Assembly: GCA_002436415.1 (NCBI GenBank)
Contig: DJMA01000028.1
Location: forward strand, 1 to 64,000
Reading direction: 5' to 3'
DNA length: 64,000 bases
Origin: Bdellovibrionaceae bacterium UBA6502
GTDB taxonomy: Bacteria > Bdellovibrionota > Bdellovibrionia > Bdellovibrionales > UBA840
The notes below the pieces were generated by a model that saw only the letters and a list, made by a program, of their open reading frames with translations, ran no database searches and was not told where the DNA came from. Below are positions 40,934 through 50,558 of the stretch, piece after piece. Positions within the stretch are counted from its first letter, which is position 1. The number at the start of each line of letters is the position of its first letter. The position numbers and the translations under genes are program-made.

Positions 40934-41636
40934 CGAATACCTCCAAAGCCTTTCTTGCGGCTTTTTGTTCTGCTTGTTTTTTACTTCTTCCCCAAGCTCT
41001 TGTTACCCATTTTCCATTCAAATAAATTTGCGAGAAAAACACTCGATTATGACTAGGGCCGTAGCTCCAATAAATTTCGTAAGAAGGGGTTTTTTTATGA
41101 TTTTTTTGTGTAAACTCTTGTAAGAGAGTTTTGTAGTCGTCTTCAATCTGCTTGCTGTCCTCATAGTTACTCACTACGGGCTCGTACAAATAAAAAACTG
41201 CGGCCTTAGCTGTTTCGTAACCACTTTCCTGAAAGATAGCGCCGATCACTGCCTCCATGGCACAAGCGAGCAAACGAGGTTTATGGCGTCCACCACTAGC
41301 TTCTTCACCCTTACCAAGACGTAGATTTTTTTGTAGCCCTAGGCCTCTGGCAATTTCAGCTAAAATCCCTTCATTAACCAGAGAGGCTCTCTTTTTAGAA
41401 AGCTCTCCTTCCGAGGCGGTAGGAAAATGCTTCATCAAAAGCTCTGTCATCGCCAAATCCAAAACCGCATCGCCAAGAAACTCTAGTTTTTCGTTATCTT
41501 GTCGTGCCTTCATAGGACCACGAGTTTTAAAGAGATTTTTCTCATTGGCATAGGACTTGTGGGTCAGTGCTTGAGCCAGCAGACCAGGTTCCCGGAAGTT
41601 ATAAGGGAAATCCTTATATTGCAGTAAATTCTCCAT
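40923..41636 (-). CDS. rnc: Ribonuclease III
   Basis: The catalytic signature NEKLEFLGDAVLD begins at residue 48, and the second acidic site lies in ACAMEAVIGAIFQESG. A double-stranded-RNA-binding domain ends the protein (GRSKKQAEQKAARKALEVF). The enzyme cuts double-stranded RNA in rRNA and mRNA processing. It is the first gene of the rnc-era-der operon, which begins here. Confidence 0.95.
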   Translation of the reverse strand: MENLLQYKDFPYNFREPGLLAQALTHKSYANEKNLFKTRGPMKARQDNEKLEFLGDAVLDLAMTELLMKHFPTASEGELSKKRASLVNEGILAEIARGLGLQKNLRLGKGEEASGGRHKPRLLACAMEAVIGAIFQESGYETAKAAVFYLYEPVVSNYEDSKQIEDDYKTLLQEFTQKNHKKTPSYEIYWSYGPSHNRVFFSQIYLNGKWVTRAWGRSKKQAEQKAARKALEVFGEL

Positions 41637-41793
41637 AAAAATCCTTATCGATTTTTAAAGAATTTTAGATTTCCGACCTTATATATACAGGTAAACAGAG
41701 ATCAAAAATTCTTAAGTTCATGCAGGTTTCTACCACCAACAATGCCCCGTGTCTATATCCCCATGTAACTATTTCAAAAGCTAAAATAGATCC

Positions 41794-41970
41794 TTGAAAT
41801 AATCCGGAAACCCTATATATTTCCGTCTTCCAGTTGACGAAAAACTTTGTTTTTAAAGCTTTTTAGTTCCTGGAACTATATTTAGATTTAATCTCTAGAG
41901 TATTCTAGAATTAATATCCCCCCCCTAAGCAGTGCCGGTCCCCCCCCTTTTACCGGTACTGTTTTTTTTT
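41794..41970 (+). ncRNA. Candidate small RNA with strong terminator
   Basis: TTGAAA (41794) and TATATT (41816), spaced 16, could start a transcript near 41828. No coding frame follows. An inverted repeat TAGTTCC/GGAACTA lies inside, and a strong terminator ends it at about 41970, giving roughly 140 nt. The terminator has no upstream gene on this strand that it could serve, which is the main argument. No known RNA family is recognised. Confidence 0.35.
41930..41970 (+). terminator. Strong Rho-independent terminator between rnc and the BP74-like gene
   Basis: CAGTGCCGGT and ACCGGTACTG pair (one G-T) around a C8TTTT-type loop and are followed by nine T. A second C8 run lies just upstream. Confidence 0.8.
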
Positions 41971-41982
41971 GCCTTTTTTAAG

Positions 41983-42132
41983 ACTGACCCCCTTAATTGC
42001 GGATGAAGCAAACTTAAAAGCTTGAATTTCTAATTTGTTTACATCACGTAGAAAATCAAAACTCGGACAATTTCAATTCAGCATCTGTTTTCCAAAAGCT
42101 ACTAGAATGCATCCGCAATTAAGGGGGTCAGT
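41983..42132. repeat. 150-bp element bounded by 23-bp perfect inverted repeats
   Basis: The segment 41983-42005 (starting ACTGACCCCCTTAATTG) is repeated exactly in reverse complement at 42110-42132, with 104 bases between. No frame is found inside and no target duplication is visible. Ends with GGGGTCAG-type sequence recall REP-like or miniature transposable elements moved by Y1/RAYT transposases, but none is encoded here. Beyond it, the stretch to the next gene (42133-42248) holds nothing else clear. Confidence 0.7.
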
Positions 42133-42248
42133 TGAAATCCCATAACGACACAACACAAAGGTCTAGAACCCCAGCCTAAAGCCGCAAGTTCCTAAATGAA
42201 AGTCCTGGGAAACCCGAGCTATTTACTAGACGAAAGAAAGGTGGCAGC

Positions 42249-43205
42249 TTGAAAAACATTTATATTTTAATCCTGATTACTTTCTCAAACTTAGCCATGG
42301 CCGAGCATTATTACTACCAACTTCCGGACGAAAATTTCTACCAGGAAGCTTCTTTGCTTTTAAAAAACAATAGCAAACAAGATAGTTTTGTGGATGTTTT
42401 TTTAATGAACTCAGAAACTGCCCCACAAAAACTCCGCCTAGCCTTAAAGGGACTAGAGAGCCTAAAGATTGAAGTTAAAAAAATAATCCCCTCCGAAGAC
42501 TCTATGGCTTATCTCTTTGTAGATATAAGTAATAAAAATGGAGTTTCTGCTGCTATAGAATATGAGTCTATAAGATTAGCCCTAGCCTCGCAAACTGGAG
42601 TTGAGTACAAAGATTTAAAAGCCCAAAAACTAAAGCTTCACAACTTTAGCGCCATGCCCTCCACTTTCAAAGTCTTTGACAACAACAACCAACAAATTGA
42701 TCAAATAAAAGTGAAGGCCTATAGTACGCTAAAAATAGAACTCAAAAATCAAGGATCAAAAATTTTAAGCGATCAACCTAGCTTGATCAGCCAAACAATA
42801 GAAGAATCATGGCAGTTTTTAACCCCAGCGAACTATCAATTACAAAAAAAGAAAAACGCGGCCTATTTTTTAGTAAGCAGTCGCACTGACCACCGATATT
42901 CTTTTGTGATCGAACTAAAAGATCCAAGAAAAATCAAAGATGCCCGTAAGTACCTTGAAGAGGATGATAAGAATCACTTTCACATCGTGAATGGTAAAAT
43001 CACCAAAAATGACCTTTCTAACATCCAATCAGGACTGGATAACAAAACCGCATGGTCTTGGAAATTGAGTGACATTGAATTTGCAAGCTTTGGTGGAAGC
43101 TTCTGTAATCTCCATAGCCTAGAAATAGAAATTAACTTAAAAAAACTTTTAGAAATTGATGCCCGATCCTGCAATTGGCAATTTAGAATTTTAAAAGAAC
43201 TGTAA
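42249..43205 (+). CDS. Secreted protein with C-terminal BP74-like domain
   Basis: A signal peptide (IYILILITFSNLAMA) is followed by two beta-rich segments of unknown type, then from about residue 215 a region like BP74-type N-terminal domains: YSFVIELKDPRKIKDARKYL, HFHIVNGKITK, WSWKLSDIEFASF. This domain is known from secreted or surface proteins and has no firm enzymatic role. Two Cys (SFCNL, RSCNW) could form a disulfide. The start is TTG 42249 with AGGTGG upstream. The domain call is from pattern memory and is moderate. Confidence 0.55.
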   Translation: MKNIYILILITFSNLAMAEHYYYQLPDENFYQEASLLLKNNSKQDSFVDVFLMNSETAPQKLRLALKGLESLKIEVKKIIPSEDSMAYLFVDISNKNGVSAAIEYESIRLALASQTGVEYKDLKAQKLKLHNFSAMPSTFKVFDNNNQQIDQIKVKAYSTLKIELKNQGSKILSDQPSLISQTIEESWQFLTPANYQLQKKKNAAYFLVSSRTDHRYSFVIELKDPRKIKDARKYLEEDDKNHFHIVNGKITKNDLSNIQSGLDNKTAWSWKLSDIEFASFGGSFCNLHSLEIEINLKKLLEIDARSCNWQFRILKEL

Positions 43206-43377
43206 GTTCATTTGCTGCAAAGGGGAAAGTATAAACTGCCTCAATGAGTTGTGAATGTTTGTTAATAGCCTAAGATAAAAAACGGTCGAGAAATTGCGAT
43301 TAAAAATCTATTTTTTTAGAGGAAAAACTAAAGGTTTTCCATTCAGCATTTCCCCTTTTAGAGCCTTAATTTTACAA

Positions 43378-44235
43378 CTACCACGGCAGAATTAAGACTT
43401 TCTCTCTTAGTTCTGGAGGACACTTTTCATCCAATACCTTTAAGATCTCTTGATAAGTATGTCGTCTTGAAAAATGCTTTAAAATGATTTTTTCTCCCTT
43501 AAACTTAGGTAAATGCACCAACAATTCATCAAAGTGAATGTGACCCCATTCTCGACAACTCTCAATGCTCTTAACATCAGTTGCATAGGTGCACTCGACA
43601 AGCAAATATTTAACATTATATAGCTCTGGGTTTTCCGTTAAAAACTCAATCTTAGTATCTCCAGTTACAGCAAGTAGAGGGCTAAATATTTTTTCCTGAA
43701 TTTCTACGCCATTGTTTTTCAGTTCAGCAATTTTCTTTGCATCAAGATCTCGATACTGGCTCTTTAGTTTTTCTTTAAAAGATCGTAATAAATAACCTTG
43801 GGACTCCACTCGATGAAAGGTTTTGAACGAAACCACCTGATAATGTGGATTGATCCAGACCCCCTCTTTCTCCATCTCAAGAAAATTCCATTTATAATCA
43901 TGTCCCTCCATCTTTGCCCATAAACTCAATATGGAATTCATTGGTTGAATCATGGACTTGGGCATATAAAAACGAGGTGGTTTTTGTTTATTTAAGGCTT
44001 TATTAGAAACTAAGTAAGGAATGCCTGCCGCATGATCCATATGTCCATGAGTGATAAAATAGAATTTATGAGAAGCTAATTTGGGATGAGAGTAGCCTAC
44101 ATCAAAACAAATTTTCAGTTCTGGAACCGAAATATGAGTGCAAATTCCCGCCATGGAAATTCCTTCGATAGAAATTTCTCCTAATTTTATTTTAAAAAGA
44201 TCCCCGTTTTGAAAAAAGTCTTTTTGATTCACCAT
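43378..44235 (-). CDS. RNase Z-like metallo-beta-lactamase-fold hydrolase
   Basis: The metal site HGHMDH starts at His63 (THGHMDHAAG), with further ligands suggested by VTGDTK and LKHFSRRHT. The layout, with VGYSHPKLASHKFYFIT before the site, fits RNase Z-like enzymes, which process tRNA 3' ends or act as phosphodiesterases. The 285-residue length suits the short form. It is divergent from a GNAT-like gene; the chosen start of that gene leaves about 50 bases between them. Confidence 0.8.
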   Translation of the reverse strand: MVNQKDFFQNGDLFKIKLGEISIEGISMAGICTHISVPELKICFDVGYSHPKLASHKFYFITHGHMDHAAGIPYLVSNKALNKQKPPRFYMPKSMIQPMNSILSLWAKMEGHDYKWNFLEMEKEGVWINPHYQVVSFKTFHRVESQGYLLRSFKEKLKSQYRDLDAKKIAELKNNGVEIQEKIFSPLLAVTGDTKIEFLTENPELYNVKYLLVECTYATDVKSIESCREWGHIHFDELLVHLPKFKGEKIILKHFSRRHTYQEILKVLDEKCPPELREKVLILPW

Positions 44236-44283
44236 ATTTATATTGTACTGGTAAGCCAGGCAGATGCAAAGTACAATGTAGAA

Positions 44284-45393
44284 ATGGAATTACTTAAAGC
44301 TTCTGAAAAACACAACCAGGAATTAATACAGTTTTTAGGCTCACAAAGCATTCGTGGGGAAATTGAACTACGTTTTATGCGAGAAGAAGATTTTGGAGTA
44401 AAACTAAAGCTTCTAGGTAACGAACATGAGACTTATTTTATTAGGGATGAAAATGATCAAATTTCAGCCTGCGCCAGTTTGTTTTTTGAGGACGTCTTTA
44501 TAGACTCAGAAATTGTTAAGGTTTGTTGGATTACCGATCTACGAATTGGCGATTCTAAAAAAGCCAGTTATCACTGGATGACACGCTTTTTTAACAAAGT
44601 TTTTGAAAGAGCCTCTACTTTAGGTGCTCAACATATATTTACTACCATCTTCAAAGAAGATCGTGAAAGCATTAACTCACTGACTCGCCCTAGAAAAAGA
44701 AATCGAGAGCTTCCGCAGTTTTTACATATGAGAAATTTTGATCTGGTGAGTTTACACGCTAAACTCCCCGGTTCCAGACCTTTACTTACCGGCATCAAGA
44801 TAAAAAAAATGAATCCCAACCGTCTTGAAGAGTTGAGCCAGTATTTAAACTCACATTCTAAACACAGAGTTTTAGGTAAAATCTATAGCCCAGAAAACCT
44901 AGCAACTCGCCTAGAGAGCTGGACGAATTTTCACGAAGAAAACTTTTATATCTGCTTAGATAAAAGAGACCGTATTGTCGGGAGTTTTGCCCTTTGGGAC
45001 ACTTCTGCCTTCGAAAAAATGCAACTTATCAATATGAACGATCGAGCCAGAAACTTTTACCACATCACAAAACTCCTTTCTCTGTTTGGCCTGGCACGAC
45101 CTCTACCTAAAATTGGTAACTGTTTGAACTTCAACTATTTAACTCATTTGTATTGCGACAATTCTGACATCTTTGAAAAAATGATTCATTTTGCCTTTCG
45201 AAAATCAAAATCTAAATTTTTGATATACCCGCAGTTCGAAGATCATTACATTCAATTACCACCAAAAAGATTTTTACATCAAAACCTTAGCTTTGCCCTG
45301 TATACAATCTTACCTCAAGGGGAACGACCTTCGGAAAAGCTTCGTCAAAAGCCATTTTCGCCACCACCAGATATTGATATTTTTTCCTTATAG
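44284..45393 (+). CDS. GNAT-like acyltransferase, probably two-domain
   Basis: The N-terminal half has the GNAT-like pattern (IRGEIELRFMREEDFGV, VCWITDLRIGDSKKASYHWMTRFFNKVFERASTLG) and a second half repeats parts of it (ICLDKRDRIVGSFALWD). The acetyl-CoA loop is poorly conserved, so activity is uncertain. The open frame begins at 44209, but that would overlap the divergent RNase Z-like gene, and ATG 44284 suits the domain boundary. The tail is Pro-rich (PFSPPPDIDIF). Confidence 0.6.
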   Translation: MELLKASEKHNQELIQFLGSQSIRGEIELRFMREEDFGVKLKLLGNEHETYFIRDENDQISACASLFFEDVFIDSEIVKVCWITDLRIGDSKKASYHWMTRFFNKVFERASTLGAQHIFTTIFKEDRESINSLTRPRKRNRELPQFLHMRNFDLVSLHAKLPGSRPLLTGIKIKKMNPNRLEELSQYLNSHSKHRVLGKIYSPENLATRLESWTNFHEENFYICLDKRDRIVGSFALWDTSAFEKMQLINMNDRARNFYHITKLLSLFGLARPLPKIGNCLNFNYLTHLYCDNSDIFEKMIHFAFRKSKSKFLIYPQFEDHYIQLPPKRFLHQNLSFALYTILPQGERPSEKLRQKPFSPPPDIDIFSL

Positions 45394-45490
45394 TTAAAAT
45401 AACTAGAAAATAAGCAGCGATGCTATGGGACTTTTTTCAAAAAAGGACTTTTCAGTCTAAATAGAGCCTATTGAGTGCTATTCTAGATGA

Positions 45491-48400
45491 ATGTTTTTTC
45501 TAAAATCAAAGCCTCATTATTCGTCACTGGCACTTTTTAGCCTTTGCTTGCTTTTGTCCTTTAATCTTAAGGCTGGGCCAAACATCTTTGAAAAATCTTG
45601 TGTTAGTAGTGCCAATTTGCAAAATGAATCCATTGGAAAATACAAGGGGCGCTATTCAGAGCCAGAACAAATTAGAAATTTAGAACAAGAATTCTCAAAG
45701 TCTACTGACATTAAAACGATGAAGCTTGAGCTTAAAGAAGGCGATCTAGACACAGCGGTTTTACGAGCTTCCTATCAGCAAAGTAAAAATGGACACCTAT
45801 GGGAGCGCCTCAGTCAAACAGAACTTTTGGAATTGGATTACGCACTTTTATTGACAGAAAAAAAGTTGAGCGAATTTCATAAAAAAGGAATCCATCCTTC
45901 GCAAATTAAAAAAGAGTCTTATTTTGAAGGCTTTATTTCTATGCGATCTTATTTAAGCCAAATTCCTGATGAAAAACTAAAGTTTTCTCCAAGAGTTTTA
46001 GCAAAAGCCTACAAAGCATTGCAAAGCAAAAACGCCAAAAGCTTTTGGCAGCGCTTTCAACAAAGATTAGGTTTTACAATTAAAGAAGAAAGTGCTTCTA
46101 GCTTACCTGAGATCAAAGATACTCAATCTATCGTTTTAAACAAAAGGCTTAGTAAAAAAGCTTCCCAAAATATCGAAGCTTCTCTTTTAGCATTAAGAGA
46201 AGTTGGGCTTTTCAAGGAGAACTCTCTTGATAACTTACAAAAGCTTCGCGTTGAAAAGCTGGACTTCCAATTTAGCAAGCCGCAAAATTGGTTTCACAAG
46301 GCTGGTTTCACAAAAATTACTTTTCCAAATTCGAAATTACGAATTCTTGCCTTAAAAAGCTTCCAAGACTGGCTCTCAAGAGAGATGAATAAAATTGACA
46401 AAGATTCAGTTGATGCCGTAGACCCTATCGAGTTAGCGGCCATTAGTGAGTATGCCATTCATTTTTTAAGGCCTTTTCCTGAAAAAAACTATGTAATTGC
46501 GAAGGCGATTAAAAATAGAATATTGCAAAAATACAGCTTAGCGGTTGATTTGCGTTATGATGAAGCTAATTTAGACTTCCTTGACTTAGATCTACAAAGT
46601 TTTGTTAACAGAGTACGAAAAGGCGTTTTCTATGCAATTCACATCATTGAAAACAATTTCTCCTACGAAACAGGTGCCAATGCATTAGATACTTCCATAG
46701 GTTTACATCCAGACCTTGATATACTGGATCAACTTCCTGAAAACTTAAAAGAACAACTCAGCCACACTATACACAATTACAAAAGCGCTCACAGTCACGC
46801 CATTGAAGTTGGCTCCAATATACGAAAAAAACTAATGTTCCGCGGTCAGTTTTTCCTTAGCACTGATGACATTGTTTATACCTATGTTAAGAGTCAAAAT
46901 CGCTTCTACCCTCTTTCAGAAATGGATTTGGTGCTTTATTCTCAAGGTGGTAGTTATGTAAAACGAACTACTCATAGTTTTGATTTTACCCAAGAAACTA
47001 GCGATGCAGAGGTTTTAATAAAATCTCCTAATCGGGTGTTTTCTCAAGCAATCACTGATAATATCGATTTATTCAGCAAAATCATTAACCAAGAAATTGA
47101 TCCAAAAGAAATTGAAGTAGAAAGCCTTGATCTTTTATTAAAAAACAATGCGGAAAACAATGGACTTGGAAGGCATCATTTTTACGATTTCCAAAAAGAC
47201 TTGATTGAGGCTGCCCTAGAAAATCCCTTAAGCCCTAAAGAGTACCCTTTGACCTACCTTGCTACTTCAAGGTCTTATAACGACAGCTGGATGGAATTAG
47301 GTCCTAGTGCTCTTCAAGCAAATATAACTTTAAATCGACCAGATCACATAAGCATTGGTAAAATCACTGCGGCATACACTTTTCGCAGAAATTTTTTACT
47401 GAAACTAAGAAGAGATTTAGAGCTATATCAGCCTCAGCTTTTTAAAGAGAAAAAAGATCTTATTGATCAAGAACGAAAAAACATTTACATCGCAGCAAGA
47501 AGTTTATTACAGCCATACATCCACTTTATGAAAGAGGCCTTTGGTAAAAGGCCAGGAAAAACCAATCATCCTGATTTACAAGACAAAGACTTTCATACTT
47601 ACGTTCGAAATCACGCCTATTGGAAGTCTTTATATATCTATTTCAAAGATAGTGAATGGGCCTACCCTAGTTTCGAAATGGCTTTAGAAAAAGTTGACCA
47701 AAGTACTTTGCTGGTCTCCAGAAATATTGCTGCGGTAAATTTTAATTTTCAAGGTCTTACCACCGAATCTCAACAAGCAGATCGTTTTATTTATAAGATC
47801 CTAGGAAAGCAAATCATCCAAATTCAAAAAGAAATTGATAAAGCTTCTAAGGAAAATAGAGATTTAGATGCAAAAAAAGTTGATGGTCTAATTAAGAGCC
47901 TAATCATTGCTTATTTAAGTGATAATGATTCAAAAGGGAAAAGAAAATCCGAGGCTCGAATTCTACTAAACAATCGTATAAAAAATGGAATTCGCAAAAT
48001 TGCAAAAAAGGTTTTAAAACCGAGATATTCCACTCGAGGCCTTCTTGAGAGTAACCAACGCTTTTTCCTAGATAATTACCTCCACTCAAAAGGCCTAAGT
48101 CCTCAGGAACTTAAATCCACTTCCGTTAACCAGTATTTTTTAGCGAAAGTGCATTTAGTTGGAACTATGCAGTTTATTCCCGAAGGAACAAATTACATTT
48201 ACCGAGTTAAGATCGGAGAAGAGGCTGTAAACTCTGAATACTCCATGTACCCTACTGAAGCGGAAGTCTTAGAAAATGTAAAATTAAACCCCTTTAGCGC
48301 CTGGAGGCGATTGGCCTTTAAAGCCAGTGAAAAAGACTTAATTCAGGACCAAGAAAATCCTATGACTCAAAAAACAGAGGAAGTCTTAAGGAATTTAGTA

Positions 48401-48532
48401 AAGTTTGAGAAAGACCACGAAATAATTCCCCCGCAATCGGAAGTTTTACCTATAAAAAAATTAAATGATGTGTTTCCAGAAACAGATCCCTCGTTAAACT
48501 TTGAAGATTTCGACCTTCAAGATCCCTTTTGA
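45491..48532 (+). CDS. Large secreted protein with degenerate Fic-like segment
   Basis: A signal peptide ends near residue 29 (LLLSFNLKAG). Residues about 240-350 follow the order of a Fic domain: AGFTKITFP, then FQDWLSREMNK, DPIELAAISEYAIHF, RPFPEKN at 327-333 and AKAIKNRILQKYSL. The Fic motif HPFx[D/E]GNGR is degenerate here: His is Arg and the Gly residues are lost, so AMP transfer is unlikely. The remaining ~650 residues are helical with strands near the end (HLVGTMQFIPEGTNYIYRVKIG) and match nothing I know. One Cys is left in the mature protein. It stands alone between a GNAT-like gene and a convergent DUF885 gene. Confidence 0.65.
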   Translation: MFFLKSKPHYSSLALFSLCLLLSFNLKAGPNIFEKSCVSSANLQNESIGKYKGRYSEPEQIRNLEQEFSKSTDIKTMKLELKEGDLDTAVLRASYQQSKNGHLWERLSQTELLELDYALLLTEKKLSEFHKKGIHPSQIKKESYFEGFISMRSYLSQIPDEKLKFSPRVLAKAYKALQSKNAKSFWQRFQQRLGFTIKEESASSLPEIKDTQSIVLNKRLSKKASQNIEASLLALREVGLFKENSLDNLQKLRVEKLDFQFSKPQNWFHKAGFTKITFPNSKLRILALKSFQDWLSREMNKIDKDSVDAVDPIELAAISEYAIHFLRPFPEKNYVIAKAIKNRILQKYSLAVDLRYDEANLDFLDLDLQSFVNRVRKGVFYAIHIIENNFSYETGANALDTSIGLHPDLDILDQLPENLKEQLSHTIHNYKSAHSHAIEVGSNIRKKLMFRGQFFLSTDDIVYTYVKSQNRFYPLSEMDLVLYSQGGSYVKRTTHSFDFTQETSDAEVLIKSPNRVFSQAITDNIDLFSKIINQEIDPKEIEVESLDLLLKNNAENNGLGRHHFYDFQKDLIEAALENPLSPKEYPLTYLATSRSYNDSWMELGPSALQANITLNRPDHISIGKITAAYTFRRNFLLKLRRDLELYQPQLFKEKKDLIDQERKNIYIAARSLLQPYIHFMKEAFGKRPGKTNHPDLQDKDFHTYVRNHAYWKSLYIYFKDSEWAYPSFEMALEKVDQSTLLVSRNIAAVNFNFQGLTTESQQADRFIYKILGKQIIQIQKEIDKASKENRDLDAKKVDGLIKSLIIAYLSDNDSKGKRKSEARILLNNRIKNGIRKIAKKVLKPRYSTRGLLESNQRFFLDNYLHSKGLSPQELKSTSVNQYFLAKVHLVGTMQFIPEGTNYIYRVKIGEEAVNSEYSMYPTEAEVLENVKLNPFSAWRRLAFKASEKDLIQDQENPMTQKTEEVLRNLVKFEKDHEIIPPQSEVLPIKKLNDVFPETDPSLNFEDFDLQDPF

Positions 48533-48640
48533 TGTGGATCTGCCATTATTCTAGTGAGAGTAATGTCCAGGCTCTAAATCTAAGAGAAGTTTTCTAAGTA
48601 AACATTGGCTAAATAAGTCCTTCAATAAAGAGCCCGGTTC

Positions 48641-50386
48641 TTAAGGGCTTTCTTTCTCAGAACACTTCTGAAAGTCTTCGTGGAAATCATATATATATTT
48701 ATGGGGAAGACCGCCAAATGACAACAAACTATCGTTGAAGCATTTTAAGTTTAATTTTCCGTAACGCGATTCCATCTTCTTCTTTAACTCGCGAATATTT
48801 AATAAGCCTCGATAATAAGATGGAGCTTGTGCTGGCATTCTATAACTATAACGTTGGTACTCCAGCTCAGCCATTTCTTTAGAAATAGCTATCCTTTTAT
48901 GATGCACTCGAATTACCTCTTTTCTACTAGAGATTCCCAACTGCACCTCAGGATCTAAAAAATACCGAGCAATTCTCCACAACCTCATTTGATAAGCAAT
49001 CAACTTCTCTTCATCGTTTAAATAAGGCATCACCAAATCTTCCGCATAAAGAGCCCAACCTTCCACATTGACTGAGTTCATTGCATAGGTAGACCGAATT
49101 AAACTGACCGGACTCTCAAGCAAACGACTAAACTGTAGATCATGGCCTGGTCTTCCTTCATGAGCGGTTAAACCTGTGGCGGCTGCCTCATAACTGAAAT
49201 CATCATAAGGAAGCTTTCCAGTACTTGAGCTTGGTACGACAAATTCTGGACGGACACCATCGTTATCAATCAAAGGAGGTGGAATCAAATGGGGAATAGG
49301 ACTAGCTTTACTCTCAGCATCCCCTGCCACACGAACAATCAAGTCTTCTTTGGGCATACTAACTAGATCATTGTCTTCAATGATTTTTGCAAGCCTTAGC
49401 GCTGCATTATTATACAAACGCCCAAGTTCTTTCGCTGAACTTACTTGATCCTTCTTTAAATGCTCTATAACCGAAAATGGATCTTTCTTCTTTAAAGCTC
49501 TTTTATCAGCAATTTTCTGCGCAAGAGCGGCAAAATCTTTATAAAGCTTTTCAAAGTCCTTTCTTCCTTGAGAAATTAAAACCTTAGGCTTTAAATCTAT
49601 GCCTCGATCCACGAGACTCATTTCATAAACTTCTTTTACCAGGCGTGGGGACTTTCTTGCTTTCGGCAAAATCACTTCTTTTAGGTATCTATCGTTTTCA
49701 GCCACCTTTTTAACAAAAAGCTTATACTCGCTCTGCCAATCCGTTCTTCCTGATTGCTGTAAAAGCTCTTTCACTCCTTTTACATAAGTAGGAGAGTTTT
49801 CCAGATACTTTAAAACCGCCTCTCTATATGGATAGTAACTAGGCTTTGACTTTCTTTTTGCTATAGTATGCTTCGAATATTCTATACTAGCATCGATCAG
49901 GTTTTCTTTTCCCTCGGAAGACATATAAAATTTAAAGCGATCAACCGCTGATCTCTTGCGCTCGTTTGAGCTTTGATCATTGATAAGACTTTGTAAATTT
50001 CTAAAAACAAACTCACTGGCCTTTGTATAAGAGATGCTTCCGATCATTTCATTCAACGCATCCCATTTAATGTCATTTTCAACCACATCTAAGAGTATTT
50101 TAAAATCCAAAAGTAAGTTCTTGTCTTTTGTTTTTTCAATTTGGCTGGAAAGCATAAGTTTCCAGCGTTTTAACAAAGCCCTTTTCTTCTCCTCGGTTTT
50201 CTCACCTGGCAAAAGGCCGACAGAATCATATTCCTTAAAGCCCAGGAAAGAGCCCATCTCTGGATAAATATCAGACATATCTTTTGAGAAACGCTTTGCA
50301 ATCTCATCCGACTTAATTAACCAGGCTTGCTTTTTTTTCGCCGTGGCACATGAAATTAAAAGTAAACAGACTAACAAAAGACGCAT
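48641..50386 (-). CDS. DUF885-family metallopeptidase-like lipoprotein
   Basis: The start at 50386 (GGGGGAG upstream) gives a lipobox (CLLLISC). The family signature is present: SYEAAATGLTAHEGRPGHDLQF, where HEGRPGH is the presumed zinc site, followed by VNVEGWALYAEDLVMPYL. DUF885 proteins are thought to be zinc carboxypeptidase-like enzymes in the envelope; the substrate is unknown. An open frame of 19 extra codons upstream lacks the lipobox context. The ~580-residue length is normal. Confidence 0.85.
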   Translation of the reverse strand: MRLLLVCLLLISCATAKKKQAWLIKSDEIAKRFSKDMSDIYPEMGSFLGFKEYDSVGLLPGEKTEEKKRALLKRWKLMLSSQIEKTKDKNLLLDFKILLDVVENDIKWDALNEMIGSISYTKASEFVFRNLQSLINDQSSNERKRSAVDRFKFYMSSEGKENLIDASIEYSKHTIAKRKSKPSYYPYREAVLKYLENSPTYVKGVKELLQQSGRTDWQSEYKLFVKKVAENDRYLKEVILPKARKSPRLVKEVYEMSLVDRGIDLKPKVLISQGRKDFEKLYKDFAALAQKIADKRALKKKDPFSVIEHLKKDQVSSAKELGRLYNNAALRLAKIIEDNDLVSMPKEDLIVRVAGDAESKASPIPHLIPPPLIDNDGVRPEFVVPSSSTGKLPYDDFSYEAAATGLTAHEGRPGHDLQFSRLLESPVSLIRSTYAMNSVNVEGWALYAEDLVMPYLNDEEKLIAYQMRLWRIARYFLDPEVQLGISSRKEVIRVHHKRIAISKEMAELEYQRYSYRMPAQAPSYYRGLLNIRELKKKMESRYGKLNLKCFNDSLLSFGGLPHKYIYDFHEDFQKCSEKESP

Positions 50387-50502
50387 AACTCCCCCAATAA
50401 GTTTTATAGCATCTAATTTACCAAGCGCTTTAAACAAAGCCAAGGAGCATAAGAATACAGCTGCGCTATGGCCTAGGCATTTACTATTAAATCTAAAACA
50501 AA

Positions 50503-50533
50503 AAAGCCAACTGCTTTTACAAGAGTTGGCTTT
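50503..50533 (-). terminator. Terminator of the 50559-51263 gene
   Basis: Stem AAAGCCAACT/AGTTGGCTTT with an 11-base loop; leftward it is followed by TTTTTTGTTTT. Confidence 0.75.
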
Positions 50534-50558
50534 CCGGTTTTAAAAGTCTTATTTTATA

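Noticed and set aside
42196..42252. 18-codon frame ending in a TTGA overlap with the BP74-like gene
   Set aside because: It has no ribosome site and could arise by chance; kept only as a possible leader peptide.
48627..48655. AGCCC/GGGCT hairpin near the DUF885 stop
   Set aside because: The stem is five base pairs with a poor U-run and overlaps coding sequence.
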